The notes under the pieces were generated by a model that ran no database searches, had not been told where the DNA came from, and worked only from the letters and a program-made list of their open reading frames with translations. A stretch of 64,000 bases of DNA from an uncultured Blautia sp. (GTDB lineage: Bacteria > Bacillota > Clostridia > Lachnospirales > Lachnospiraceae): positions 36,559 through 100,558 of the forward strand of contig UQLX01000005.1 of assembly GCA_900541985.1 (NCBI GenBank), written 5' to 3'. Position numbers and translations under genes: made by a program. Positions 1-8,046 of this stretch are shown here, in pieces. How positions within the stretch are numbered: the first letter of the stretch is position 1; each line of letters starts with the position of its first letter.

Positions 1-665
1 ATATGTGTACTATGCTGGGATTTGTCACAACAGATCTTAATATTTCCAAAGAGCTTCTTCAGGAGGCATTGAGCGAAAATGTCCAGGATACTTATAACAT
101 GGTTTCCGTAGACGGAGATACCTCTACCAATGATACCGTTCTTCTTCTGGCAAACGGTATGGCAGAAAATCCGGAGATCACAGAAAAAAATGAAGATTAT
201 CAGGCTTTTTGTGAAGCACTCAATTATGTAAATACCACCCTTGCAAAAAAGATCGCAGGTGACGGTGAGGGAGCAACCGCTCTTTTTGAGGTAAAGGTCA
301 TCGGAGCGGAAAGTAAGGAACAGGCGGTTACGTTAAGTAAGTCGGTTGTGACGTCCTCCCTTACAAAAGCAGCTATATACGGGCATGATGCCAACTGGGG
401 AAGGATTCTCTGTGCCATGGGTTATTCCGGAGCAAAGTTTGATCCGGAAAAAGTGGATCTTTACTTTGAAAGCAGGGCGGGAAAGATCAAGATCATTGAA
501 AACGGTGTGGCAACCGGATACAGCGAGGAGGAAGCGACCAGGATTCTTTCGGAAGAGGCGGTGACGGCTATCGCAGATGTAAAGATGGGAACCTGTACGG
601 CCACTGCATGGGGCTGTGACCTGACCTACGACTATGTAAAAATCAATGCAGATTATCGTTCCTGA
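1..665 (+). CDS. argJ: Arginine biosynthesis bifunctional protein ArgJ, C-terminal part (5' end outside window)
   Basis: ArgJ makes N-acetylglutamate and ornithine by moving the acetyl group of N-acetylornithine to glutamate. The gene is cut by the window edge; the reading frame is open to base 1. The visible part starts almost exactly at the self-cleavage site: the family motif ATML appears here as C-T-M-L, so the Thr at bases 9-11 would become the N-terminal nucleophile of the beta chain. Nearly the whole beta chain (about 218 residues) is present and ends in ADYRS. The motif HDANWGRI, typical of the family, lies mid-chain. argB follows 51 bases downstream, so this is the start of an argJ-argB-argD transcription unit. 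Ala is more common before the cleaved Thr; Cys here is a mild oddity. Confidence 0.93.
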   Translation, partial: MCTMLGFVTTDLNISKELLQEALSENVQDTYNMVSVDGDTSTNDTVLLLANGMAENPEITEKNEDYQAFCEALNYVNTTLAKKIAGDGEGATALFEVKVIGAESKEQAVTLSKSVVTSSLTKAAIYGHDANWGRILCAMGYSGAKFDPEKVDLYFESRAGKIKIIENGVATGYSEEEATRILSEEAVTAIADVKMGTCTATAWGCDLTYDYVKINADYRS

Positions 666-716
666 TCTTTAAAAACGGGAAATGGAGAATGAAAGAGAAA
701 ACGAGGAGGAAATAAA

Positions 717-1613
717 ATGGTAAAACAAAAATATCTGGACAAGGCAGAGGTGCTTATTGAAGCGCTTCCATATATTCAGCGCTTCAACAGAAAGATCGTG
801 GTGATCAAATATGGCGGAAGTGCCATGCTGGACGAAGAACTAAAGGCAAACGTGATCAAAGACGCGGTGCTTCTGAAACTGGTTGGCTTTAAGCCGATCA
901 TCGTACACGGAGGCGGCAAGGAGATCAGCCGCTGGGTCGGCAAGGTGGGAATGGAACCCAGATTTGTCAACGGACTTCGGGTGACAGATAAGGAAACCAT
1001 GGAGATTGCCGAAATGGTTCTTGCAAAGGTAAATAAGGAACTGGTAACACTGGTGGAATCCCTGGGGGTAGACGCAGTAGGCATCAGCGGTAAAGACGGC
1101 GGCCTTCTGAAATGCACTAAAAAGCTGTCCGGCGGTGAGGATATCGGTTATGTGGGAGAAGTGAAAGAAGTAAATCCAAGAATTTTGCATGAACTTCTGG
1201 AGCAGGATTTTCTGCCGATTATTTTCCCGGTGGGCTTTGATGAAAATTATGATTCTTATAATATCAATGCAGATGATGCGGCCTGTGCGATCGCAGAGGC
1301 TGTCCATGCAGAAAAACTGGCGTTCCTGTCAGATATCGAGGGTGTATACAAGGATCAGAACGATCCGGCCAGCCTGATCTCAGAACTGCATATCCATGAG
1401 GCAGAGAAACTGATTTCAGAGGGATATGTGGGAGGAGGTATGATCCCCAAACTGAAAAACTGCATTGATGCCATAGAAAACGGAGTAAACAGAGTCCATA
1501 TTCTGGATGGAAGAATTCCCCACAGTCTTCTTCTGGAGATATTTACCAATAAGGGAATCGGAACTGCTATTTTAAGAGAGGACGGCGAAAAATATTACAA
1601 TGAGCATGTATGA
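717..1613 (+). CDS. argB: Acetylglutamate kinase
   Basis: Phosphorylates N-acetyl-L-glutamate, the second step of arginine synthesis, in the cytosol. The 298-residue product has the amino-acid-kinase fold signatures: IKYGGSAM with the catalytic Lys at about residue 31, the substrate loop VHGGGKEIS near 63-71, GLRVTD, and GGMIPKLK near the C-terminus with the second catalytic Lys. Length is normal. The start is preceded by an AGGAGG-like site (gaggaggaaataaa). Its last 14 bases overlap argD, which suggests translational coupling. Product feedback by arginine is common in this family, but the long N-terminal helix seen in arginine-sensitive forms cannot be judged by eye. Confidence 0.96.
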   Translation: MVKQKYLDKAEVLIEALPYIQRFNRKIVVIKYGGSAMLDEELKANVIKDAVLLKLVGFKPIIVHGGGKEISRWVGKVGMEPRFVNGLRVTDKETMEIAEMVLAKVNKELVTLVESLGVDAVGISGKDGGLLKCTKKLSGGEDIGYVGEVKEVNPRILHELLEQDFLPIIFPVGFDENYDSYNINADDAACAIAEAVHAEKLAFLSDIEGVYKDQNDPASLISELHIHEAEKLISEGYVGGGMIPKLKNCIDAIENGVNRVHILDGRIPHSLLLEIFTNKGIGTAILREDGEKYYNEHV

Positions 1614-2790
1614 ACAGATGGAACAGGCAGAAAAAAGTATTCTTCACACCTACAACCGCTTTCCGGTGATGTTTGACAGAGGAGAAGGCTGCCGGCTCTA
1701 TGACACAGAGGGAAAAGAATATCTTGATTTTGCAGCAGGAATTGCGGTAAATGCGCTGGGGTATCATTATCCGGGTTATGATGAGGCGCTGGTGGAGCAG
1801 ATCCATAAGCTGACTCATATTTCCAACCTTTATTATAATGAGCCTATGAGTCAGGCCGGAGAAAAACTGGTAAAAGCCAGCGGCATGAGCAAGGCGTTTT
1901 TTACCAACAGCGGGACAGAAGCCATTGAAGGCGCTCTGAAAGTAGCAAGAAAATACGGATTTAAAAAGTATAATGGTGAAAGATATGAAGTGATCGCCAT
2001 GGAACATTCTTTTCATGGAAGAAGCATGGGCGCTCTTTCCGTTACCGGCACCGCTCATTACAGAGAGCCTTTTGAGCCTTTGATCGGAGGAGTGAAGTTT
2101 GCGCAGTTTAATGATCTGGAAAGTGTAAGGGCGCAGATCACAGAGAAAACCTGTGCGATTCTGACGGAAACTGTACAGGGAGAAGGCGGCATCTATCCTG
2201 CAGATGAGGAATTTCTGAAGGGGCTTCGTGCACTCTGTGATGAAAATGATATTCTTCTGATTCTGGATGAGATCCAGTGCGGTATGGGGCGTACCGGAGA
2301 ATATTTCGCATGGCAGGGTTATGGTGTGAAACCGGACATTATGACCTGTGCAAAAGCTCTTGGAAACGGAGTTCCGGTAGGCGCCTTTGTCCTCGGAGAA
2401 AAGGCGGCAGAAGCCTCTCTGGAACCGGGAGACCATGGAACTACTTATGGAGGAAATCCTTTTGTCTGTGCTGCGGTAAGTAAGGTTTTTGATATTTATG
2501 AGTCCGACCATATACTGGAGCATGTACGGGAGCTTACCCCGTATCTGGAAGAAAAGCTGGACGAAATTGTGGATAAGTATACCTGCGTTTCCGCAAGACG
2601 TGGAAAAGGTTTTATGCAGGGACTGGTGATCCAGGGAATGCCCGTAGGAAATATAGTAAAAAAAGCACTGGAAAATGGTCTTTTGGTGATTTCTGCGGGA
2701 AGTGATGTACTGAGAATGGTTCCGCCGCTGGTGATCCGAAAAGAAGAAATTGATGAAATGATCGAAAAATTAGAAAAAAGTCTGGTATAA
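1600..2790 (+). CDS. argD: Acetylornithine aminotransferase
   Basis: PLP-dependent class-III aminotransferase converting N-acetylglutamate semialdehyde to N-acetylornithine; it may also serve lysine synthesis. The 396-residue protein shows the cofactor signatures: NSGTEAIEGALK near 103-114, HSFHGRS near 136, ILDEIQCGMGRTG with the PLP Asp at about 223, and the Schiff-base lysine at about 252 in TCAKALGNG. The start lies inside the end of argB (14-base overlap). An intrinsic terminator overlaps the stop codon, so the arg unit appears to end here. Confidence 0.96.
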   Translation: MSMYEQMEQAEKSILHTYNRFPVMFDRGEGCRLYDTEGKEYLDFAAGIAVNALGYHYPGYDEALVEQIHKLTHISNLYYNEPMSQAGEKLVKASGMSKAFFTNSGTEAIEGALKVARKYGFKKYNGERYEVIAMEHSFHGRSMGALSVTGTAHYREPFEPLIGGVKFAQFNDLESVRAQITEKTCAILTETVQGEGGIYPADEEFLKGLRALCDENDILLILDEIQCGMGRTGEYFAWQGYGVKPDIMTCAKALGNGVPVGAFVLGEKAAEASLEPGDHGTTYGGNPFVCAAVSKVFDIYESDHILEHVRELTPYLEEKLDEIVDKYTCVSARRGKGFMQGLVIQGMPVGNIVKKALENGLLVISAGSDVLRMVPPLVIRKEEIDEMIEKLEKSLV

Positions 2791-2805
2791 ATACCGGACT
2801 TTTTT
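2774..2805. terminator. Bidirectional intrinsic terminator between argD and the GGDEF remnant
   Basis: A run of A, then the stem GTCTGGTAT, a two-base loop, the complementary ATACCGGAC and a run of six T. The hairpin overlaps the last argD codons and can also serve the minus-strand gene ending at 2816, because the A-run gives a T-tract on that strand. Confidence 0.85.
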
Positions 2806-2815
2806 ATATGTCTGT

Positions 2816-3460
2816 TTATCGTATTTTCCAACCGTTTCGTCCTTTGGCTTTTATCTCATAAAGTGCCTGATCTGCTTTCTGGAAAACAATTTCCAGAGAT
2901 TCATTTTGCTGTACGGCTGTTGCGCTGATTGACAGGCTGACAGATCCTGCATCTCGAATGTGAAGACAGGAAATGTTGATAAGTATCCGGTGTAAAAGAA
3001 ATTCCGCCTCTTTTTGAGAGAGGAGTCCGCTGCACAGAAGAACAAATTCATCTCCGCCCATACGGCATACGAGATCATTGGATCTTACCGAGCTTTTCAG
3101 GATACGGGCGGTTTCTTTCAGAATACGGTTTCCCTCAATATGACCGCAGGTATCATTGATATTTTTGAAACAGTCCAGATCAGCAACGAAAAACCAGGTG
3201 CCGTTTTTTATGGACTTTGGATAGAGCTTTTCAAAAGTGCGATAATTGATCAGATCTGTCAGTCCGTCTTTTTGGGCAAGAAGAGAAAGGAATTCGACTT
3301 TTTCTTTTTCTCTCAGAAACTGTTCTGTCAGTGTTTTGGGATAAGCTTCCCCGTCTCTCTGCTCCAGATTGGGAAGGGAATGATGGATATGGACGATCTT
3401 CCAGCCGGTATCTGTATTTTTATAAAGAAAGACAATAAAAAAGTATTGACAGACCAACAA
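2816..3460 (-). pseudogene. GGDEF-domain (diguanylate cyclase) remnant, N-terminally truncated
   Basis: The 214-residue open frame carries a full-looking GGDEF domain: DGLTDLINYRTF opening, the MGGDEF active-site loop, and an inhibitory I-site RxxD (RSND) five residues before it. Such domains make cyclic di-GMP from two GTP. The frame has no convincing start: the only usable codon is a TTG at 3460 without a Shine-Dalgarno site, and a stop lies just upstream at 3473-3475. The first residues, ending in GWKIVHIHHSLPN, look like the last strand of a SnoaL/NTF2-like sensory domain that is otherwise missing. I read this as a SnoaL-GGDEF protein that lost its 5' part. It could still be an expressed short cyclase. 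Confidence 0.6.
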
Positions 3461-3477
3461 TGTTAGATTATACTAAC
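3446..3477 (+). promoter_or_regulatory. SigA-type promoter with dyad over the -10, upstream of the FeoB-associated gene
   Basis: TTGACA at 3446-3451, a 17-base spacer and TATACT at 3469-3474 form a near-consensus promoter about 40 bases upstream of the small gene at 3516. The inverted repeat GTTAG-N6-CTAAC (3462-3477) covers the -10 element and could be an operator. A metal-sensing repressor is my guess from the gene it controls, not something the sequence proves. Confidence 0.75.
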
Positions 3478-3515
3478 TAATAGAAAAGCCATATATAAGA
3501 GAAAGGAGATCTGGT

Positions 3516-3686
3516 ATGGCAAATGTAATAGTAACCGGGATCCTTCTTCTGACAGTGGGAGCTGCAGTAGCTTATATAATAAAAGCGAAAAAGAACGGCA
3601 GGAAATGTATCGGCTGTTCCGAGGGAGGATGCTGCTCCGGGAAATGCAGCGGTCACTGTGGAGGAAGTAAACAAATAACAGATTAA
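3516..3686 (+). CDS. Small FeoB-associated Cys-rich membrane protein
   Basis: A 56-residue protein starting MANVIVTG, with one N-terminal transmembrane segment (about residues 4-22), a short basic stretch, then a Cys-rich tail: C-IGC-SEGGCC-SGKC-SGHC (seven Cys). This layout matches the small FeoB-associated Cys-rich family usually encoded next to the ferrous iron transporter FeoB. A good Shine-Dalgarno site (gaaaggag) lies 7 bases before the ATG. No feoA or feoB is visible here, so this is an orphan copy with its own strong promoter and, downstream, its own terminator. Function is not established; a role in Fe(II) handling at the membrane is inferred from the family. Confidence 0.8.
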   Translation: MANVIVTGILLLTVGAAVAYIIKAKKNGRKCIGCSEGGCCSGKCSGHCGGSKQITD

Positions 3687-3736
3687 GAAAATGCTGTATA
3701 AAAAACATGGTTTTCGCATATGATGAAAGTAACACG

Positions 3737-3768
3737 AAGAGGCTGGTTAACGATACCGGCCTCTTTTA
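3737..3768 (+). terminator. Intrinsic terminator after the FeoB-associated gene
   Basis: Stem GAGGCTGGT / ACCGGCCTC (one G-T pair) with a loop of about 7 bases, followed by TTTT. It lies just upstream of the YdcZ start and argues that the upstream in-frame start at 3720 of that gene is not used. Confidence 0.8.
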
Positions 3769-3797
3769 CTGCTATCTTATATATGGAGGGAAATTTT

Positions 3798-4232
3798 ATG
3801 TGGGGTTTTCTAACAGCTTTGATCTCGGGAGCTTTGATGAGTGTTCAGGGAGTTTTTAACACAGAGGTGACAAAACAGACAAGTCTGTGGGTGTCCACGG
3901 GCTGGGTGCAGCTTTCCGCTTTTCTGGTCTGTGCAGTCGCATGGTTTTTTACCGGAAAAGACAGTATTTCCGGATTGTGGAGGGTAGAACATCCATACAC
4001 ACTTCTGGGCGGAGTGATCGGTGCTTTTATCACTGTAACAGTGATTCAGAGTATGGGAGCTCTGGGACCCGCCCGGGCGGCTATGCTTATTGTGGTGGCC
4101 CAGCTGATCGTTGCTTATTTGATCGAGCTGGCAGGACTTTTTGGTGTGGAAAAGGCTGCTTTTGAATGGAGAAAGCTGATCGGAATGGCAGTGGCCATTG
4201 CCGGAATCGTCATCTTTAAGTGGCAAAAATAA
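3798..4232 (+). CDS. DMT-superfamily (YdcZ-type) membrane protein
   Basis: A 144-residue hydrophobic protein with about five transmembrane segments, starting MWGFLTALISGALMSVQG. It matches the half-size YdcZ branch of the drug/metabolite transporter superfamily (typical length 140-150). Motifs include SVQGVFNTEV after the first helix and GPARAAMLIVVAQLIVAY in a later one. The frame is open further upstream, but the ATG at 3798 has a proper site (ggaggg) 7 bases before it and the longer version would read through a terminator. Substrate unknown; it may act as a homodimer, as small DMT proteins often do. Confidence 0.85.
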   Translation: MWGFLTALISGALMSVQGVFNTEVTKQTSLWVSTGWVQLSAFLVCAVAWFFTGKDSISGLWRVEHPYTLLGGVIGAFITVTVIQSMGALGPARAAMLIVVAQLIVAYLIELAGLFGVEKAAFEWRKLIGMAVAIAGIVIFKWQK

Positions 4233-4242
4233 ATGTTTGGTA

Positions 4243-4271
4243 TTGTAAAAGCAGAAGGAATTCGTTAGAAT
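4243..4271 (+). promoter_or_regulatory. Probable SigA-type promoter upstream of comEA
   Basis: TTGTAA (4243-4248), 17-base spacer, TAGAAT (4266-4271), about 50 bases before the comEA coding frame. Each element has one or two mismatches to consensus. Confidence 0.5.
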
Positions 4272-4322
4272 AGAAGATGGTCAGGTATGAGAATCGGGGA
4301 ATCAGATAAGGAGTGACCCGAT

Positions 4323-4964
4323 ATCAGAAATCAAAAAATAAATCAGAAAAAGAAAGCTCTTCTGCTTTTATTCAGCCTGTCAGTTCTTTTTCTTTTTGCG
4401 GGATGCGGCAGTCAGAATGACGCTATTCTGCTGGAAGAGGAACAGAGTGAGGGAGAAGAAAGCAGGGAACCGGAGATCACAAAACCGGAGGTTACAGAAC
4501 CGCCGGAAGAAATTTTTGTAGATGTATGCGGAGCTGTGACAGCTCCCGGAGTTTATCGTATGTCTCCTGAAAGCAGAGTGTTTCAGGCGGTAGAAGCAGC
4601 AGGCGGTTTTCTTCCTGAGGCTGCCGGCACCAGCATTAATCAGGCACAGCCTCTCAGTGACGGACAGCAGATTTATGTACCGACGAAGGAAGAGATAGAA
4701 AGCGCCGGGGCAGCACCGCTTACAGATGCGGAAAAAAACGGAAACGGAACACAGGAATCCGGGGATCCGGGGAAGGTCAATCTGAATACAGCGGACGCAG
4801 CGGCTCTTCAGACCCTCAGTGGTATTGGAGAAGCAAAGGCGCAGGCAATCCTTGCATACAGAGAAGAACACGGCGGATTTGGTTCTGTGGAGGAACTGAT
4901 GAATGTACCGGGAATTAAAGAGAATACTTTTTCAAATATCAAAGATAAAATTGCAGTAGAATAG
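4323..4964 (+). CDS. comEA: ComEA-like DNA-binding lipoprotein (no standard start codon)
   Basis: The frame encodes, in order: a basic N-terminus and hydrophobic segment ending in the lipobox LFAGC (Cys about residue 28), an acidic Pro-rich linker, an SLBB domain (FVDVCGAV.APGVYRM) and a C-terminal double helix-hairpin-helix (VNLNTADAAAL..LSGIGEAKAQAI..VPGIKE). This is the architecture of ComEA, the surface receptor that binds double-stranded DNA during transformation. The frame runs from a TGA at 4314 with no ATG, GTG or TTG before the signal sequence. A good AAGGAG (4308-4313) lies 9 bases before an in-frame ATC at 4323, which I take as the start. A GTG at 4536 would drop the membrane anchor. 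The end is followed closely by a response regulator; comEC lies 3 kb downstream. Confidence 0.82.
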   Translation: MRNQKINQKKKALLLLFSLSVLFLFAGCGSQNDAILLEEEQSEGEESREPEITKPEVTEPPEEIFVDVCGAVTAPGVYRMSPESRVFQAVEAAGGFLPEAAGTSINQAQPLSDGQQIYVPTKEEIESAGAAPLTDAEKNGNGTQESGDPGKVNLNTADAAALQTLSGIGEAKAQAILAYREEHGGFGSVEELMNVPGIKENTFSNIKDKIAVE

Positions 4965-4973
4965 GAGAAAAAA

Positions 4974-5663
4974 ATGAGCAGGAAAGTGTTAGTGGTAGAT
5001 GACGAAAAGCTGATCGTAAAGGGAGTTCGCTTTAATCTGGAACAGGACGGGATGGAAGTGGACTGTGCCTATGACGGAGAAGAGGCGGTAGAAAAGGCAA
5101 AGAACAATCGTTACGATATCATTCTTCTTGACCTTATGCTTCCCAAGATGGACGGTCTGGAGGTCTGCCAGCAGATCAGGGAATTTTCAAATGTTCCCAT
5201 TGTAATGCTTACTGCAAAGGGCGAGGATATGGACAAGATCCTTGGTCTGGAATACGGGGCGGATGATTATATCACCAAACCATTTAATATTCTGGAGGTA
5301 AAGGCAAGGATCAAAGCAATCATGCGACGGGCACGTTCCGAAAGTGAAGAGAAGGAAAAGGCAAGAAGCATCGAATCCGGAGATCTGAAGCTGGATTGTG
5401 AGAGCAGGAGAGTATTTATCAGCGGACGTGAGATCAATCTTACAGCAAAGGAATTTGATGTTCTGGAGCTTCTTGTATTTAATCCAAACAAGGTATACAG
5501 CCGTGAAAACCTTCTGAATATTGTCTGGGGCTATGAATATCCCGGTGATGTAAGGACTGTGGATGTACATATCCGTCGTCTCCGTGAAAAAATTGAGGCA
5601 AATCCCAGTGAGCCAAAATATGTACACACCAAATGGGGCGTAGGCTACTATTTTCAGGGATGA
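4974..5663 (+). CDS. OmpR/PhoB-family response regulator
   Basis: 229 residues: an N-terminal receiver with the acidic pocket DDE near 9-11, the phospho-acceptor Asp at about 53 (LLDLMLPKMDG), Thr in MLTAKG and Lys in YITKPF, then a C-terminal winged helix (LTAKEFDVLELL...VDVHIRRLREKIE..GVGYYF). It is partnered by the histidine kinase starting 3 bases after its stop. The closest well-known relatives by eye are WalR/PhoP/ResD-type regulators; the target genes cannot be read from the sequence. It sits 9 bases after comEA. Confidence 0.95.
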   Translation: MSRKVLVVDDEKLIVKGVRFNLEQDGMEVDCAYDGEEAVEKAKNNRYDIILLDLMLPKMDGLEVCQQIREFSNVPIVMLTAKGEDMDKILGLEYGADDYITKPFNILEVKARIKAIMRRARSESEEKEKARSIESGDLKLDCESRRVFISGREINLTAKEFDVLELLVFNPNKVYSRENLLNIVWGYEYPGDVRTVDVHIRRLREKIEANPSEPKYVHTKWGVGYYFQG

Positions 5664-5666
5664 TCT

Positions 5667-7088
5667 ATGAAGAAAAAAAATAGATTTTTTAAAAGTCTGC
5701 GTTTTCGTATCCTGATCATTCTGGTGATTCTGGGAATTGTACCAGGAGTGATCGTTACACAGTTTATGATCACGGGGTATGAAAAGAAGGCGATAGATAT
5801 AAGTGCAGGTGAGGTCAGTACTCAGTGCAGGATCCTGTGCAACCAGATCATAAAAGAAAATTATCTCAATGACTCCAGCTCCGAAGCGGTAAACAGCAGG
5901 CTGGAGTTATTGTCTAATGTTTATGGCGGAAGGATCCTCCTGGTTGACAGAGATTTTAAGATCGTTAAGGATACCTATCATGTGGAAGAGGGCAAAACCC
6001 TGATCTCTTCCAGACTGATCCGCTGTTTTAAAAGCGGAGAGATCCTGGAATATAAAAATGACGATCATTCGCTGACACTTGCGGTTCCCATAAAAAGTGC
6101 AGACGTTCCCCAGGTACAGGGAACTATGCTGGTCACGGTATCAGGCAGTGAGATTGCTGCAGTAGTAACAGAATTGAGATATCAGGGAATCCTGATTGCA
6201 GCGGTGATCGTTGTTTTATCAGGATTTCTGGCTTATCTGCTGGCAACTGTGCTGGTAAAGCCGCTTGCCCGTGTAACCAAATCCATAGAGGATCTGACAG
6301 ACGGGTATCAGAACGAGGCGATCTCAGTTCCGGACTATACAGAAACAGAGCTTATTACGGATGCATTTAACAAGATGCTTACCCGGATGAAGGTACTGGA
6401 TGAATCGCGTTCTGAATTTGTATCCAATGTGTCTCATGAGCTGAAAACACCTATGACTTCTATGAAAGTACTGGCAGATTCGCTGGTAGGACAGGAAGGA
6501 GTCCCGGAGGAACTTTATCAGGAATTTCTGAGAGATATCACAGCAGAGATCGACCGGGAAAACAGAATCATCACAGATCTTTTAAGTCTGGTAAAAATGG
6601 ACAAAAAAACAGCGGACCTTTCAATCCAGCATATGGATATCAATCAGCTTCTGGAGGATATCCTGAAACGTCTGCGGCCTATTGCAGATAAAAGGAGCAT
6701 TGATCTGATCCTTGACAGCTTCCGGCCAGTGGAGGCGGATGTGGATGAGATTAAATTTACTTCCGCTATCAGCAATCTGGTAGAGAATGCGATTAAATAT
6801 AATGTGGATGACGGATGGGTACGAGTATCCATTGATGCGGATCATAAATATTTTTATGTGACAGTTGCCGATTCTGGCATGGGAATTCCCGAGGATTCTC
6901 TGGATCGGGTTTTTGAGAGGTTTTATCGTGTTGACAAATCACACTCCCGTGAGATCGGTGGTACCGGTCTCGGACTTGCCATTACCAGAAGCAGTATCGC
7001 CATGCATCATGGTGTGATCAAGGTATTCAGCCGGGAAGGCGAGGGAACTACTTTTTCCGTTCGTATTCCGCTGTCGTATATTCCATAG
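5667..7088 (+). CDS. Membrane sensor histidine kinase
   Basis: 473 residues. An N-terminal transmembrane helix (about 13-32), an extracellular region of about 140 residues that looks like a single sensor (Cache/PAS-like) domain, a second helix (about 170-195), a HAMP linker, then HisKA with the phospho-acceptor His at about 257 (SNVSHELKTPM) and an HATPase domain with N box (SNLVENAIKYN), G1 (DSGMGIP) and G2 (GGTGLGLAI). It is the partner of the preceding regulator. The stop is followed after 10 bases by the GerMN lipoprotein, so sensor and lipoprotein may work together at the membrane; that is inference. Confidence 0.94.
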   Translation: MKKKNRFFKSLRFRILIILVILGIVPGVIVTQFMITGYEKKAIDISAGEVSTQCRILCNQIIKENYLNDSSSEAVNSRLELLSNVYGGRILLVDRDFKIVKDTYHVEEGKTLISSRLIRCFKSGEILEYKNDDHSLTLAVPIKSADVPQVQGTMLVTVSGSEIAAVVTELRYQGILIAAVIVVLSGFLAYLLATVLVKPLARVTKSIEDLTDGYQNEAISVPDYTETELITDAFNKMLTRMKVLDESRSEFVSNVSHELKTPMTSMKVLADSLVGQEGVPEELYQEFLRDITAEIDRENRIITDLLSLVKMDKKTADLSIQHMDINQLLEDILKRLRPIADKRSIDLILDSFRPVEADVDEIKFTSAISNLVENAIKYNVDDGWVRVSIDADHKYFYVTVADSGMGIPEDSLDRVFERFYRVDKSHSREIGGTGLGLAITRSSIAMHHGVIKVFSREGEGTTFSVRIPLSYIP

Positions 7089-7098
7089 GAGGTGCCGG

Positions 7099-8037
7099 AT
7101 GAAGAAATTTTTTAACATGCTTCTTCTGGCGGTCTTTATCTGTGCAGCTGCGGGCTGCAGCATTGAGGTAAAAGACAAGGAGAAGGAGCCGGCAAAATAT
7201 AATTTCTACTATATAAATGTATCAGAAACATCCCTGAAGGAAGAAGCTTATCAGCCTAAGGAAGAAACACGGGATCTGATGGTGCGTGAGCTGATGCAGA
7301 GCATCAGCAGCAAAAATGCTCCGGAGGACGGTCTGGCGCTTCTTCCGGAAAATGTCACCCTGGATTCCTATGATTTTAAAGAAGACGCGCTGGTGATCGA
7401 CTTCAGTGAGGAATATAATAAAATGAGCAGAGCCAGAGAAGTACTGACAAGATCGGGAATTGCCATGACATTTTTGCAGGTGCCGGATATTGATAAAGTA
7501 CGGTTTACCATCAAAGGTCAGGAACTGACAGATTCGCGCAACCATAAGGTAGGAGATATGACGAAAAACAGTTTTCTGGAGATTTCAGGGAAGGATGCTG
7601 AAAGCTATCGATATGATACATTTACCCTGTATTTTACCGACAAAAGCGGAAAGCGCCTGGTAAAAGAACAGCGCAATATTTATTACAGACGTAGTATTCC
7701 AAAAGAACAGGTGGTTTTGGAGCAGCTTGCAAAGGGACCTCTGGAGGAAGGAAACTGTGCGGTGATACCGGAAGACTCTCATGCTCTCAGTGCGGTGATC
7801 GCTGACCGGATCTGTTATATTGATATGAATCGTGCCTTTAAGGCAGAGGTGTCCGGTGTAGAAGAAGCCGTACAGCTTTATGCGGTGGTAAATTCCATAC
7901 TGGATTCCTGCGAGGCAGACAAGGTCCAGATTTCTGTGGAAGGAAGTCTGGAAGGAAATATGAGAAATAATATGCCTCTTTATACGTTTTATCAGAAAAA
8001 TGAAGAACTGGTTGTTCAGGAGAAAGCTGCTTCCTGA
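7099..8037 (+). CDS. Lipoprotein with two GerMN domains
   Basis: 312 residues. A signal peptide ends in the lipobox AAAGC (Cys about residue 20), followed by two copies of the GerMN fold: one at about 30-165 with YYINVSETSL..RELMQSI, a second at about 170-300 with FTLYFTDKSGKRL..VLEQLAKGP. This tandem layout is that of GerM, a sporulation and germination lipoprotein, but GerMN lipoproteins also occur beside two-component systems (for example LpqB-like proteins), and here it follows a sensor kinase by 10 bases. A modulator of that kinase is as likely as a sporulation role. Good Shine-Dalgarno (aggaggtg) precedes the ATG. Confidence 0.85.
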   Translation: MKKFFNMLLLAVFICAAAGCSIEVKDKEKEPAKYNFYYINVSETSLKEEAYQPKEETRDLMVRELMQSISSKNAPEDGLALLPENVTLDSYDFKEDALVIDFSEEYNKMSRAREVLTRSGIAMTFLQVPDIDKVRFTIKGQELTDSRNHKVGDMTKNSFLEISGKDAESYRYDTFTLYFTDKSGKRLVKEQRNIYYRRSIPKEQVVLEQLAKGPLEEGNCAVIPEDSHALSAVIADRICYIDMNRAFKAEVSGVEEAVQLYAVVNSILDSCEADKVQISVEGSLEGNMRNNMPLYTFYQKNEELVVQEKAAS

Positions 8038-8046
8038 CAACCCCAT

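Noticed and set aside
3720..3797. Earlier start for the YdcZ-type gene
   Set aside because: This stretch contains an intrinsic terminator, and the ATG at 3798 has the ribosome site.
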